From assembly GCA_000953735.1 (NCBI GenBank), contig LN554852.1, forward strand, positions 3,049,846-3,113,845: a DNA stretch of 64,000 nucleotides, given 5' to 3'. Positions 53,714-63,323 of this stretch are shown piece after piece (the stretch's first letter is position 1; each line of letters starts with the position of its first letter). The stretch is from Moritella viscosa (GTDB lineage Bacteria > Pseudomonadota > Gammaproteobacteria > Enterobacterales > Moritellaceae). The notes below the pieces were generated by a model, which was given only the letters and a program-made list of their open reading frames with translations, ran no database searches and had not been told where the DNA came from. A program made the translations under genes and the position numbers.

Positions 53714-54583
53714 CTACAATTTCAAACGCCACAAGATTCTAATTTCTTGCATTAATGTACTTATTACTGGCTCGTGAGTTCTATTTTTAGCAATCACAAA
53801 ATGTAGTGTAGCTGGAAAGTCGAGAACTGAGATTATTTGAACTTTGCTATCTCTTTCAGCCAAAAGAGCCTCTTCAATTTCTAGAAGACTTAGCCCTAGA
53901 CCACTTTTCACTAGCTCTAGTCGAGTACCATCATCACTTGTTTTTAATACCGAAGGGATGTCATTTCCAAGTATCCCTTTCAAGAAATCATCAAAAGGAC
54001 AGTAGTCGCCCATCATTATCCACTGGTGAATCTTAAGGTCTGCTTGAGTCACTATTTTACGACAATCAAATGTCACTGGAGCCACTGTCGTTATCTGTTG
54101 TTCCATAACCGCTACACCGATAAAGTCATCGGGAATATCACCAAAAATATAACCACCATCTAATTGATGTTCTCTAATCTCATTGATGGTTTTCCCCGTT
54201 GATTGTTGATGAATATCCAAGCTGATACCTGGACAGTTTTCTTGTAAATTTTCGACTAATTCAGGTAGTTTAATTTGTTTGGCAGTTAAGTTAATACCTA
54301 AGTGAAATGTCCCTATTATTTCATGTTGGTTATTCGCAGCCAGATTCACTAAATCCAAAGCGCTATCTAGTGTGGTTTGTGCTTTTTTTAACAGTAACTG
54401 ACCTTTATCGGTTAACGACATGCCTTTACTGGAACGAATAAATAAAGACGTAGAGAGTTCTTCTTCAAGTGTTTTAATATGAGCACTTATCGCAGGAGGT
54501 GTTGTATATAAACGTTTTGCTGCTTGCGTTAAATTACCTGTTTGAGCAACAGCGACGAAAGAACGTAAGTGATAAAATTCCAA
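53714..54583 (-). CDS. LysR-family transcriptional regulator
   Basis: A 289-residue LysR protein: MEFYHLRSFVAVAQTGNLTQ, AAKRLYTTPPAISAHIKTLE, then the effector domain (GTFHLGINLTAKQIKLPELV; EHQLDGGYIFGDIP; VKSGLGLSLLEIEEALL). The TTPPAISAHIKTLEEEL helix resembles regulators of the CysB/OxyR-like broad group, but no close match is recalled. It is divergent from the rhodanese gene across 231 bp, which is its likely target. A broken paralogue lies at 50196-50390. Confidence 0.9.
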   Translation of the reverse strand: MEFYHLRSFVAVAQTGNLTQAAKRLYTTPPAISAHIKTLEEELSTSLFIRSSKGMSLTDKGQLLLKKAQTTLDSALDLVNLAANNQHEIIGTFHLGINLTAKQIKLPELVENLQENCPGISLDIHQQSTGKTINEIREHQLDGGYIFGDIPDDFIGVAVMEQQITTVAPVTFDCRKIVTQADLKIHQWIMMGDYCPFDDFLKGILGNDIPSVLKTSDDGTRLELVKSGLGLSLLEIEEALLAERDSKVQIISVLDFPATLHFVIAKNRTHEPVISTLMQEIRILWRLKL

Positions 54584-54814
54584 TGTAAATCCCCTTAAAT
54601 CAGTCCAATTTAATTCTGTGCAGCATTTTTAGTCAGTATATAGCAAATATAATACCAGCTGCTGGATTCAAGTCATTATTTCACCATTCATTTATGTTGA
54701 ACACTGACTTCAGAAATTTCGAATTTCGCATTTAATCCAATCGCGCTAAATTAGCACCATAGAAATCGAACGGTTTGATTCAATCATGAATAACTCATAA
54801 CACAAGGAAGGTTT

Positions 54815-55249
54815 ATGCCTAACAATACAAACACATTCTTTTACCAAGCAGCACTGGTTCAACAAGCTAACGACTTTTTTGCGACTAAACTTGCTTGCGA
54901 AACTGATTGTTCAGATGTGTATGCACATATTAAAGAAAATAGTAAAACAAATAATAAAAACTACATATTATTAGATGTACGCTCTACAGAAGCCTTTGAT
55001 AAAAGTCATGCGATAACCGCTGTGAGCATGCCGCACAGTGAAATCAATAGTGAGTCATTCGCAAAATACGATAAGGACACTTTGTTTGTTGTCTATTGCT
55101 GGGGACCTGGTTGTAATGGCGCGTCCAGAGCAGGCTTAAAAATATCAGCTTTAGGGTTTGCGGTAAAAGAAATGATTGGTGGTATTCATTACTGGGAAGA
55201 TTTTGAACGATACCCTGTTAACCGTCGAGTGACCGAAGTTCAACAATAA
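54815..55249 (+). CDS. rhodanese-domain protein
   Basis: A 144-residue single-domain rhodanese. YILLDVRSTEAFDKSHAITA is the N-terminal CH2A motif and FVVYCWGPGCNGASRAGLKI the active-site loop, with Cys95 in the usual catalytic position and Cys100 five residues later. The GPGCNGA type of loop is found in stand-alone sulfurtransferases of Proteobacteria. It would carry a persulfide for sulfur transfer or detoxification. AAGGAAGG precedes the ATG. The LysR gene is divergent, and a NIPSNAP gene follows after 74 bp. Confidence 0.9.
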   Translation: MPNNTNTFFYQAALVQQANDFFATKLACETDCSDVYAHIKENSKTNNKNYILLDVRSTEAFDKSHAITAVSMPHSEINSESFAKYDKDTLFVVYCWGPGCNGASRAGLKISALGFAVKEMIGGIHYWEDFERYPVNRRVTEVQQ

Positions 55250-55323
55250 CGCTAAATCAGTTATAGGTGACCATGATTAATCATAGTGGTCGCTATTATC
55301 TCACCTGAAACTAAGAGGTTTAA

Positions 55324-55629
55324 ATGGTTACTTGTTTTATTGAATATATTATTGATGCAAATAAAATTAAAGAATTTGAATATTATGCGAAACTCTGGAT
55401 CCCGTTAGTCAATAAATTTGGCGGCCAACATCAAGGATACTTTTTACCGTCGGAGGGAACTAGCAATGTCGCATTGGCTTTATTCACTTTTCCAAGTTTG
55501 GCTAAATATGAAGAATACCGAAATGAGTCTCTTAAAGATTTAGAATGCGTGGCCGCTTTTAATTATGCCGCACAAACTCAATGCATCAAGAGTTACAAAC
55601 GTAATTTTTTTCGCCCACTGTTTAAATAA
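55324..55629 (+). CDS. NIPSNAP-family protein
   Basis: A 101-residue small alpha/beta protein. CFIEYIIDANKIKEFEYYAK, WIPLVNKFGGQHQGYFLPSE, VALALFTFPSLAKYEEYRNE and SYKRNFFRPL are the pattern of bacterial NIPSNAP proteins (dimeric ferredoxin-like fold). The biochemical role is not established; some relatives act like small monooxygenases. It probably shares a transcript with the rhodanese, with TAAGAGG just before its ATG. Confidence 0.85.
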   Translation: MVTCFIEYIIDANKIKEFEYYAKLWIPLVNKFGGQHQGYFLPSEGTSNVALALFTFPSLAKYEEYRNESLKDLECVAAFNYAAQTQCIKSYKRNFFRPLFK

Positions 55630-55677
55630 GTATATTTGGACTTAAGATGGAATATTGTATTCGCGTTGGTGCACAGA

Positions 55678-56610
55678 TTAATTCAAAATAGTCTTATGAC
55701 GATGCTGATATGACTTAGGACTAATACCGTAAAAACGTTTGAAAATACGACTAAAATGACTGCTACTAACGAAACCTAATTCAAAACTAACCTGTGTGAT
55801 CTGCATACCAATTTTAATCATTTCAGCTGCTTTCTTCAAACGTTGCTGCTGTTGAAATGCCAAGGGGGTACAGCCAAGGTGTAATTTGAATTGATTAAAA
55901 AACTTGGTCCGGCACATACACGCAATACGGCAAAGCACCTCTATATCAATGTACTCATTTAAGTGTTGATTAATAAACTCAATTGCCATCGTTAAGCCGC
56001 TATGGTCCGGCTGCCGCTGGCAAAATGACATCATAAAATCGCGACTTTGCTGGCGTAACAAACGTACTGTCAATTCAGATACCGCTAAGTTAATCATGTA
56101 ACTACGATCAGGATCGTTATCGGCATACAGTTCAGTCATGCGCTGCAATAATGCTTGAGTCTGCGCATTATGATGAGTGTGTAGTAACTGCGCCTGATAT
56201 TGCCAGGGACCAAACTCACTGTGTTTTTCTGCTTTGTAATTTAAGTTGTCTGCTATCTGCGTTATACGGTCCGTTGATATCTCAATCGCGAGACAACGTG
56301 TCGGTGCAGCTAAACTAGCAACAGGGAAATCGATTTCAACCGTTTGACAGGGCGCTAATACAAAGGATTCATGCGGTACAAAGTCACTATCATAACTAGC
56401 ATCCAGAGTGTGCATCACTTTTTTACCACAGAGCATGGCACAAAATAAGGGCTGGTCTGACTTTAATTTCACTCGCTTAGCTTCTTGAAACGTATCATAA
56501 ATACTTAACTGAGACTCAGGTCCGTCGTAGCTGATTTTGTTTTCAACCATGATTTGTGGCTGAAATTCTGGATCTTTATTAGAGTATCGATTAGATCGTA
56601 TCTGCATCAC
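55678..56610 (-). CDS. AraC-family transcriptional regulator
   Basis: A 310-residue protein. The C-terminal 100 residues contain both helix-turn-helix units: YIDIEVLCRIACMCRTKFFN and MQITQVSFELGFVSSSHFSR, ending IFKRFYGISPKSYQHRH. The N-terminal 190 residues form a ligand or cupin-like domain of the AraC_N/HTH-18 type (SFVLAPCQTVEIDFPVASLA). It is divergent from the aldB gene across 115 bp and is the likely aldehyde/alcohol-responsive activator of it. Confidence 0.9.
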   Translation of the reverse strand: MMQIRSNRYSNKDPEFQPQIMVENKISYDGPESQLSIYDTFQEAKRVKLKSDQPLFCAMLCGKKVMHTLDASYDSDFVPHESFVLAPCQTVEIDFPVASLAAPTRCLAIEISTDRITQIADNLNYKAEKHSEFGPWQYQAQLLHTHHNAQTQALLQRMTELYADNDPDRSYMINLAVSELTVRLLRQQSRDFMMSFCQRQPDHSGLTMAIEFINQHLNEYIDIEVLCRIACMCRTKFFNQFKLHLGCTPLAFQQQQRLKKAAEMIKIGMQITQVSFELGFVSSSHFSRIFKRFYGISPKSYQHRHKTILN

Positions 56611-56725
56611 ACACTTCCTTGTTATGGACTGACAGTCAAATTTTGCGAATTCTCAGCGCACTTCGTGACACGTCGTCATGATAACGTCACTCTCTCGCAA
56701 AAAACAATAACCAAAGGAAAGAGTT

Positions 56726-58246
56726 ATGATCTATGCAGCACCAGGAACTCAAGATGCACTTATTAATTTTAAACCTCGTTACCAAAATTTCATTGGTGGT
56801 CAATGGGTAGAGCCACAAAACGGCTGTTACTTTGATAACATTAGTCCAGTGAATGGCGAAGTCATCTGCCAAATACCACGCTCGAATCACCTTGATATCG
56901 AACTTGCACTAGATGCCGCCCATAAAGCCAAAGATGCTTGGGGAACTACATCTGTTACTGCCCGCTCTAATATTCTGCTAAAAATAGCCGACCGCTTAGA
57001 AGAAAGCATGACTCAACTGGCAATAGCAGAAACCTGGGATAACGGTAAAGCAATTCGAGAAACTCTCGCTGCTGACATTCCTTTAGCGGTTGATCACTTC
57101 CGTTATTTTGCTGGTTGCTTACGCGCTCAAGAAGGCACTATCGGGGACATTGACGAAAACACAGTGTCTTATCACTTCCATGAACCATTAGGAGTTGTCG
57201 GTCAGATCATTCCTTGGAACTTCCCCATTCTCATGGCAGCATGGAAACTGGCACCAGCACTGGCTGCTGGTAACTGTGTGATCCTTAAGCCTGCTGAGCA
57301 AACACCGGTCTCTATTTTAGTACTAATGGAATTGATAGAAGACTTGCTACCATCCGGTGTACTTAATATCGTCAACGGTTACGGCGCTGAAGCAGGTCAA
57401 GCCCTTGCCAGCAGCACCCGTATCGCTAAGATTGCTTTTACTGGTTCTACACCCGTTGGCTCACATATTTTAAAATGTGCTGCCGAAAATATTATTCCTT
57501 CGACAGTCGAACTTGGCGGTAAATCACCGAACATCTTCTTCGCCGATATTATGGACCATGAAGATGCGTACCTGAGTAAATGTATCGAAGGTGTGGTATT
57601 AGCGTATTTCAATCAAGGTGAAGTTTGTACCTGCCCATCACGCTTATTAGTGCATGAAGATATCTATGAGCAATTCATGACTAAGATCATCGAGCGCACC
57701 AAGATGATTAAACGTGGTAATCCATTAGATACGGAAACAATGGTTGGTGCGCAGGCGTCGAAAGAACAATTTGAGAAGATCTTAAAATACATTGAAATAG
57801 GTAAATCTGAAGGTGCAGAGCTACTCATTGGTGGCGATATTGAAGAAGTACATACCGATTATGAAGACGGATTTTATATCCAACCAACACTGCTTAAAGG
57901 CACGAATGATATGCGCATCTTCCAAGAAGAAATTTTTGGACCAGTGATCGCAGTAACCACCTTTAAAACCGAAGAAGAAGCGCTTGAATTAGCCAATGAT
58001 TCTGAATTTGGCTTAGGTGCGGGAGTTTGGAGTCGCGACATGAATGTAGCTTACCGCATGGGCCGTAAGATCCAAGCAGGTCGCGTATGGACGAACTGTT
58101 ACCACATGTACCCTGCCCACGCAGCGTTTGGTGGATATAAAAAATCAGGTGTCGGCCGCGAAACTCATAAGGTTGCTTTAGAACATTACCAACAGACTAA
58201 AAACTTACTTGTTAGCTATGACGTTAACCCGCTTGGTTTCTTTTAA
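56726..58246 (+). CDS. aldB: aldehyde dehydrogenase, AldB/ExaC-type
   Basis: A 506-residue NAD(P)-dependent aldehyde dehydrogenase, near the length of E. coli AldB (512) and aligned along most of it: [39 protein letters not shown], the catalytic-base region VELGGKSPN (Glu262) and the nucleophile Cys301 in [29 protein letters not shown] and [17 protein letters not shown] close the domain. It oxidises acetaldehyde or similar short aldehydes to acids. AAAGGAAAG precedes the ATG. It is divergent from the AraC regulator. Confidence 0.93.
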   Translation: MIYAAPGTQDALINFKPRYQNFIGGQWVEPQNGCYFDNISPVNGEVICQIPRSNHLDIELALDAAHKAKDAWGTTSVTARSNILLKIADRLEESMTQLAIAETWDNGKAIRETLAADIPLAVDHFRYFAGCLRAQEGTIGDIDENTVSYHFHEPLGVVGQIIPWNFPILMAAWKLAPALAAGNCVILKPAEQTPVSILVLMELIEDLLPSGVLNIVNGYGAEAGQALASSTRIAKIAFTGSTPVGSHILKCAAENIIPSTVELGGKSPNIFFADIMDHEDAYLSKCIEGVVLAYFNQGEVCTCPSRLLVHEDIYEQFMTKIIERTKMIKRGNPLDTETMVGAQASKEQFEKILKYIEIGKSEGAELLIGGDIEEVHTDYEDGFYIQPTLLKGTNDMRIFQEEIFGPVIAVTTFKTEEEALELANDSEFGLGAGVWSRDMNVAYRMGRKIQAGRVWTNCYHMYPAHAAFGGYKKSGVGRETHKVALEHYQQTKNLLVSYDVNPLGFF

Positions 58247-58612
58247 TTAACCTTCAATTCTGGTTATTCAATTAGCAGCTTAACAGTTATCTTATTATCG
58301 TTAAGTTGCTAAATTAGACCTCCGACTCTGTCGTATTAGTGCTTTTAGTCATGCATATTTTAATTCATGACAGTTAGTCCATTTTCTTGTAAAGTATTTG
58401 TAATATAACAACAGCAACTGGCCACATACGACATTAGGGTATTTATTACCGATAGAATTTAAGCAACAGATATTAAGAAAAGTGGCTTAAGTGTGTTTTA
58501 CTGCATCGGATGCTTATTCCATGTGCTAGCATAAAAAATTTGCAATTCCCCTTCTATGTAAGAAGTGAGTTTGTGAATAAAAAATCATTATATCTATGTG
58601 AGTTATTAATCT
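58247..58612. other. 366-bp spacer
   Basis: Holds a hairpin just after aldB: TTAGCAGCTTAAC (58272-58284) pairs with GTTAAGTTGCTAA (58300-58312), one wobble, loop 15; a possible terminator without T run. The remainder is AT-rich and should contain the MerR gene promoter. No gene seen. Confidence 0.5.
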
Positions 58613-58951
58613 ATGTATATCGGTGAAGCATCAAAAAAAACAGGCTTATCTATCAAGGCTATTCGATTTTATGAGAAAATAGGATTGATCAGCCCGCCAG
58701 AAAGGATAGGTCGATATAGAATATATAAAGACACAGAAATAGAACTTCTTCTACTAATTAAAGAGGCAAAAGAGTTAGGTGTAACCCTGTCTCAACTTAA
58801 GGGCGTTATTGTTTACAATAATGGTAAAGTTGATTGGGCTAAGATAAAACTATTTTTGGCTGAATTAAGAAAACAGTTAATTCATAAAATCGATGATATA
58901 AAGGAAAAAATAGCCAACCTTGACGCGTGTTATGACCAAATAAATCCTTAG
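58613..58951 (+). CDS. MerR-family transcriptional regulator
   Basis: A 112-residue protein, short for the family. The N-terminal winged helix is clear: MYIGEASKKTGLSIKAIRFY, EKIGLISPPERIGRYRIY. A long coiled dimerisation helix follows (WAKIKLFLAELRKQLIHKID). Only one cysteine is present, near the C-terminus (DACYDQ), so the two-Cys metal loop of CueR or ZntR is absent; it probably senses an organic or redox signal. It stands 71 bp ahead of the quinone-oxidoreductase-like gene, its likely target. Confidence 0.88.
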   Translation: MYIGEASKKTGLSIKAIRFYEKIGLISPPERIGRYRIYKDTEIELLLLIKEAKELGVTLSQLKGVIVYNNGKVDWAKIKLFLAELRKQLIHKIDDIKEKIANLDACYDQINP

Positions 58952-59021
58952 CCAAGTGTTGACTCTACCCTAATGAGGAGACTGTAGAATGTATCTCAAA
59001 TAACCCATGTTGGAGAATGAG

Positions 59022-59945
59022 ATGAAAGGTTTAGTCGTTAATAATGAAAATAATATCGAGTTAAAAAACAGCTTGTTAGAGCCTATAGCAGAGCAAGGCG
59101 AAATACTAATTCAAATAAAAAGTGCGTCAGTTAATCCGTTTGACCTAGAGAGTGCAAAGGGAACTTATGACGGTTACTTTGCTGAGTATGGTTTTGATAA
59201 AGAAGTAAAGACGGGATTGGAATTTTCAGGTGTTGTGATAAGTGATGGCGAGAAGTTTAGTCACGGTGATAATGTATTTGGCTATGTCCATATGCTGACG
59301 GGGTGGAAAACCCATGCTGAATATATAGCCATTGATGAAAATTATGTTGCTTTAATGCCTGGTGAATTGAGCTACTCTCAAGCCGCAGCAATTCCGCTTG
59401 GGGCATTGACAACCTTAGTTGCTTTACAAGATTTAGGGCATCTAAAAGCGGGTATGAAATTATTGATTAATGGAGCGTCAGGTGGTCTTGGCATTCAGGC
59501 TATCCAAATCGGTAAAATTTTAGGTGCACATGTATCAGCGATTGCCGGAAGCAAGCAAGAGGCGTTCTTACTCTCTTATGGTGCGGATCAAGTCTATGAT
59601 TACAATCAAACCAAAATTGGCGACATTGCCGATGCCTTCGACGTTATCCTTGATTTAACCAATGTGCAAAAACTAGAACACATGAAACCGCTGTTAACAC
59701 CAACTGGTATTTTTATTCCTGGTGAACCAGATGATGAAAATGGTGGCCTGCTAGAGGATCCGCAAGTGGCTTATTTGATGGTTGCACATGGTGATGTTAC
59801 CAAACTAACGCGCATTGCAAACTGGGTGTCCGAAAGAAAACTAAAAGCAGTCATAGATAGCGAGTTTAGCTTTGCTGATTATCAACAGGCCATTGCACGT
59901 GCACAAGTAAAAGGCAGAAGAGGACGGATAATCATGAGCTGGTAA
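59022..59945 (+). CDS. zinc-less MDR oxidoreductase, quinone-oxidoreductase-like
   Basis: About 307 residues from the ATG at 59022, chosen for GGAG six bases upstream (an ATG at 59007 lacks a site). The GroES-like N-terminal half has SVNPFDLESAKGTY and TGLEFSGVVI; the Rossmann part has LLINGASGGLGIQAIQIGKI, the AxxGxxG-type NADPH motif of zeta-crystallin-like enzymes. No structural zinc cysteines are seen. It would reduce a quinone or enone with NADPH. Preceded by the MerR gene on the same strand. Confidence 0.88.
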   Translation: MKGLVVNNENNIELKNSLLEPIAEQGEILIQIKSASVNPFDLESAKGTYDGYFAEYGFDKEVKTGLEFSGVVISDGEKFSHGDNVFGYVHMLTGWKTHAEYIAIDENYVALMPGELSYSQAAAIPLGALTTLVALQDLGHLKAGMKLLINGASGGLGIQAIQIGKILGAHVSAIAGSKQEAFLLSYGADQVYDYNQTKIGDIADAFDVILDLTNVQKLEHMKPLLTPTGIFIPGEPDDENGGLLEDPQVAYLMVAHGDVTKLTRIANWVSERKLKAVIDSEFSFADYQQAIARAQVKGRRGRIIMSW

Positions 59946-60069
59946 CTATTTCGATATACTAAAGACCATGCATTATTCCTAATCATTATTTACCTTGTTG
60001 GAGTCATAAATCTAACAAGGCTTTGTTCACACATAATAACTTGCATTTCATTGCTAACTAATAGATCAT

Positions 60070-60094
60070 TTGTATAGTCAATTAAGTTTAATTG
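60070..60094. promoter_or_regulatory. putative HutC site and palindrome upstream of hutC
   Basis: TTGTATAGTCAA (60070-60081) is two mismatches from the symmetrical TTGTATATACAA type. It overlaps CAATTAAGTTTAATTG (60079-60094), a perfect palindrome around GT. Both lie 50-75 bp before the hutC ATG, where autoregulation would act. Confidence 0.4.
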
Positions 60095-60144
60095 ATTACG
60101 CCATTATACAGCATTAAAGTTAGACGTTATTAAGGTTAGACGCT

Positions 60145-60849
60145 ATGAACAGTTCGCCGCGCTATATTCAAATCCAAGACTTCATTCTTGAAAAAATCAA
60201 TTCTCACGTTTGGATGCCAGGAAGCAAGATCCCGACAGAACTCGAATTAACCAAACAATTTAGTGTCAGTCGCATGACGGTAAATAAAGCGATCCGCGAT
60301 TTGGTCAACAAAGGTCTATTGGAAAGAACGCCGCGATTAGGTACGTTTGTTTGCCAGAAAAAGGTGGAATCATCACTCAGTGATATTCGTAATATTGCTG
60401 ATGAGATCCGCCAACGAGGCCGAACTTACAGCAATAAAATCCTCCGTCAGATAACCATACAAGCGGATGACGAGATAGCCATGAGGTTGGGCGTGAAGCT
60501 GGAAACACCTGTCTTTTTCAGTGAAATAATTCACTTTGAAGACGGTATCGCCTTGCAACTGGAACTACGTTGGGTTAACCCAGAGTTTGCACCGCAGTAC
60601 ATAGAGCAAAACTTCAATTTGGCGACCCCAAATGAATACCTCACCAAAAACTGCCCATTAAGCTCGATTGAACATACTGTTGAAGCTATAATGCCAAGCC
60701 CCTCTATCCAGCAGCACTTGGATTTAACCGCTCAACAACCTTGTTTATTACTCAATCGTCGCACGTGGAGCAAGCAAGATTTAATCAGTGTTGCTCTACT
60801 TTATCATCCAGCAGATAAATACAAACTCAGCCTAAAAGCCGAAATATAG
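60145..60849 (+). CDS. hutC: histidine utilization repressor
   Basis: A 234-residue GntR/HutC-subfamily repressor. The winged helix is PRYIQIQDFILEKINSHVW, PGSKIPTELELTKQFSVSRM, TVNKAIRDLVNKGLLERTPR; the C-terminal UTRA effector domain begins around residue 80 (DIRNIADEIRQRGRTYSNKI) and includes ALQLELRWVNPEFAPQYIEQ. It binds operators near hut genes and is released by urocanate. It is the first gene of the hut cluster on the same strand. Confidence 0.93.
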   Translation: MNSSPRYIQIQDFILEKINSHVWMPGSKIPTELELTKQFSVSRMTVNKAIRDLVNKGLLERTPRLGTFVCQKKVESSLSDIRNIADEIRQRGRTYSNKILRQITIQADDEIAMRLGVKLETPVFFSEIIHFEDGIALQLELRWVNPEFAPQYIEQNFNLATPNEYLTKNCPLSSIEHTVEAIMPSPSIQQHLDLTAQQPCLLLNRRTWSKQDLISVALLYHPADKYKLSLKAEI

Positions 60850-61000
60850 CACTCGCATTTAAATCATTATACCAAACAATGTGTCGGTTTTTTTAAATCG
60901 ACCACGATCATAAAATCAAACCATTTCATTAACAAAATCAGTGCTTAGTCACAACAAATTAATTTAAAACTTGCCATTTGTATCTAAATTGTCTATTTAT

Positions 61001-61012
61001 TTGTATATACAT
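61001..61012. promoter_or_regulatory. putative HutC operator before hutI
   Basis: TTGTATATACAT contains the palindrome TGTATATACA (61002-61011), as in known HutC sites with a central TGTA-TACA symmetry. It ends 21 bp before the hutI ATG, so HutC binding there would block transcription of hutIGU. Confidence 0.65.
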
Positions 61013-61032
61013 TTAAATGACGTGAGATTCTG

Positions 61033-62244
61033 ATGAGTTTACTGCTAACGAATACAACAATTGTATCCATGAATCAAAGTGATTCAGATTACCAAACACA
61101 GCCTCACTGTTTCATTGCAATTGCGCACGGTAAAATAGTCGAAATAGGTCCGATGCAGCAGTGCCCGACAGCAGACTACACACAAATTATCGATTATCAA
61201 AACCGCCTTATTACTCCGGGTCTTATCGATAGCCATACTCATCTGGTTTTTGCTGGTAATCGAGCCAAAGAGTTTGAACAACGCTTAACAGGCGTACCGT
61301 ATGAAACAATAGCCAAACAAGGTGGCGGTATCCTGTCGACTGTAAATGCGACTCGCGCAGCAAGCGAAAGACAACTTGTTGAACTCGCCCTACAACGTCT
61401 ATCAGCACTAACCGCAGATGGCGTTACCACGATTGAAATCAAATCTGGTTACGGATTAACGCTGGAAGACGAATTAAAAATGCTACGCGTAGCTAAACAA
61501 TTAGAGCTGCATGCAAGTATTAAAGTATCAACAACACTACTGGCCGCACACGCCGTACCACCTGAATATAAAGACAATGCCGATAGCTATATTCGCTATG
61601 TTTGTGACGAAATAATACCAGCTGCGGTTGCAGCTAAACTCGTGGACTCTGTGGATGTATTCTGCGAAGGCATTGGTTTTAACTTGGCACAAACGAAAAC
61701 CGTTTTCGAGGCAGCTTTATCTTATGGATTGGGCATCAAAGGCCACACCGAACAATTAAGTAATCTTGGCGGTAGTAAACTTGCCGCTACAATGGGCGCG
61801 ACCTCGGTTGACCATATCGAATTCCTTGACGAACCAGGCGTGAAAGCACTCGCTGAACATGGCACTGTCGCGACCTTGCTTCCCGGCGCATTCTACTTTT
61901 TAAGAGAAACAAAATTACCGCCCATTGAACTTCTACGTCAACATAACGTGCCAATGGCATTAGCAACCGATTTTAACCCTGGTACCTCACCTATCGCATC
62001 GTTAACTATGATGATGAATATGGGCTGTACTTTATTTAGATTAACGCCTGAGGAAGCATTACGAGGCGTAACTTGCCATGCAGCACGCGCGTTAGGGTTA
62101 CAAGATTCACGCGGTCAAATTCAAGTTGGCTATGATGCTGATTTAGCAATCTGGAATATCGAACACCCAGCACAGTTGGCTTATGAAGTAGCCACACCAA
62201 GATTACACTCTCGCATCGTTAACGGAGAGATTTGTCATGACTAA
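61033..62244 (+). CDS. hutI: imidazolonepropionase
   Basis: A 403-residue amidohydrolase of standard length. [20 protein letters not shown] carries the metal-binding His-x-His, [16 protein letters not shown] is a family signature, followed by [27 protein letters not shown] (His ligand) and [12 protein letters not shown] (catalytic Asp). It opens the imidazolone ring to N-formimino-L-glutamate in histidine degradation. It overlaps hutG by 8 bases. Confidence 0.96.
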   Translation: MSLLLTNTTIVSMNQSDSDYQTQPHCFIAIAHGKIVEIGPMQQCPTADYTQIIDYQNRLITPGLIDSHTHLVFAGNRAKEFEQRLTGVPYETIAKQGGGILSTVNATRAASERQLVELALQRLSALTADGVTTIEIKSGYGLTLEDELKMLRVAKQLELHASIKVSTTLLAAHAVPPEYKDNADSYIRYVCDEIIPAAVAAKLVDSVDVFCEGIGFNLAQTKTVFEAALSYGLGIKGHTEQLSNLGGSKLAATMGATSVDHIEFLDEPGVKALAEHGTVATLLPGAFYFLRETKLPPIELLRQHNVPMALATDFNPGTSPIASLTMMMNMGCTLFRLTPEEALRGVTCHAARALGLQDSRGQIQVGYDADLAIWNIEHPAQLAYEVATPRLHSRIVNGEICHD

Positions 62245-63310
62245 AACAACTGATCCCGCAGGCTCCCAACATAAAATAATGAATCATGCCGCGACTAATA
62301 CTGATATTTGGCAGGGTCGAATTGACGCCGAAGACGGTGACACAGGCATGCGTTTTCATCAAAAAGTCATTTTAATCGGAGAAAACGATCAGTTAACAAA
62401 CCAAGCTGGTGTTGTCCTACTCGGTTTCGCTTGCGATGAAGGCGTAAAACGTAACAAAGGCCGTGTTGGTGCAGTACAAGCTCCCGATCTTATTCGTAAA
62501 GCACTGGCTAATATGGCATGGCATCATGCCGTTGCTATAGATACAGGTAATAGCACATCAACCCTTGTTGATGCAGGTAATATCTATTGCAACGATACTG
62601 ATTTAGCCGCCAGCCAAAAAGAACTGGCTAATCATGTCGAAACAGCCCTCAACCAACAAAACAAAGTGATGGTATTAGGCGGTGGACACGAAATCGCTTG
62701 GGGGACATTCCAAGGATTAGCGCAGCATTTTCAGAATGCTAGCATCAGTAAGCCAAAAATCGGTATTATAAACTTTGATGCCCATTTTGATTTACGCACC
62801 TATTCAGCAGACGAACAAGCGTTCCCTACTAGCTCAGGCACGCCATTTAATCAGATAGCGAAACACTGCCAACAACTCGGCTGGGCGTTCAATTATGCGT
62901 GCCTTGGTGTCAGTCGCGCCAGTAATACCCAAGCGTTATTCACCCTCGCAGATCAACTTGGAGTGCATTATCGCGAAGACCACCAGCTGGCTTCTTATCA
63001 CCTTGCCGAGCGTATCGAAGAATTAATCGCATTTATTGATAACGTGGATTACCTCTATCTAACCATAGATATCGATGTGTTCTCTGCGAGCACTGCACCC
63101 GGTGTTAGCGCACCAGCTGCACGAGGGGTGAATTATGAAAGTGTCGAAGCATTACTACAACCCATATTTAACGCTAAAAATACAGCAGGCCAAGCAAAAT
63201 TGCGAGTAGCTGATTTAGCTGAATACAATCCAAATTTTGATATAGACAATCAAACTGCAAGACTTGCAGCACGATTAACGTGGGATATTACCCGCGCCAT
63301 GTTTAAGTGA
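62237..63310 (+). CDS. hutG: formimidoylglutamase
   Basis: A 357-residue arginase-family enzyme. Binuclear manganese motifs: [29 protein letters not shown] and [17 protein letters not shown]. It hydrolyses N-formimino-L-glutamate to glutamate and formamide, completing the four-step route. The N-terminus, about 25 residues longer than usual, has a second possible start at [14 protein letters not shown]. It overlaps the end of hutI and is followed by hutU after 13 bp. Confidence 0.95.
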   Translation: MTKTTDPAGSQHKIMNHAATNTDIWQGRIDAEDGDTGMRFHQKVILIGENDQLTNQAGVVLLGFACDEGVKRNKGRVGAVQAPDLIRKALANMAWHHAVAIDTGNSTSTLVDAGNIYCNDTDLAASQKELANHVETALNQQNKVMVLGGGHEIAWGTFQGLAQHFQNASISKPKIGIINFDAHFDLRTYSADEQAFPTSSGTPFNQIAKHCQQLGWAFNYACLGVSRASNTQALFTLADQLGVHYREDHQLASYHLAERIEELIAFIDNVDYLYLTIDIDVFSASTAPGVSAPAARGVNYESVEALLQPIFNAKNTAGQAKLRVADLAEYNPNFDIDNQTARLAARLTWDITRAMFK

Positions 63311-63323
63311 AAAGGAAATCCTA

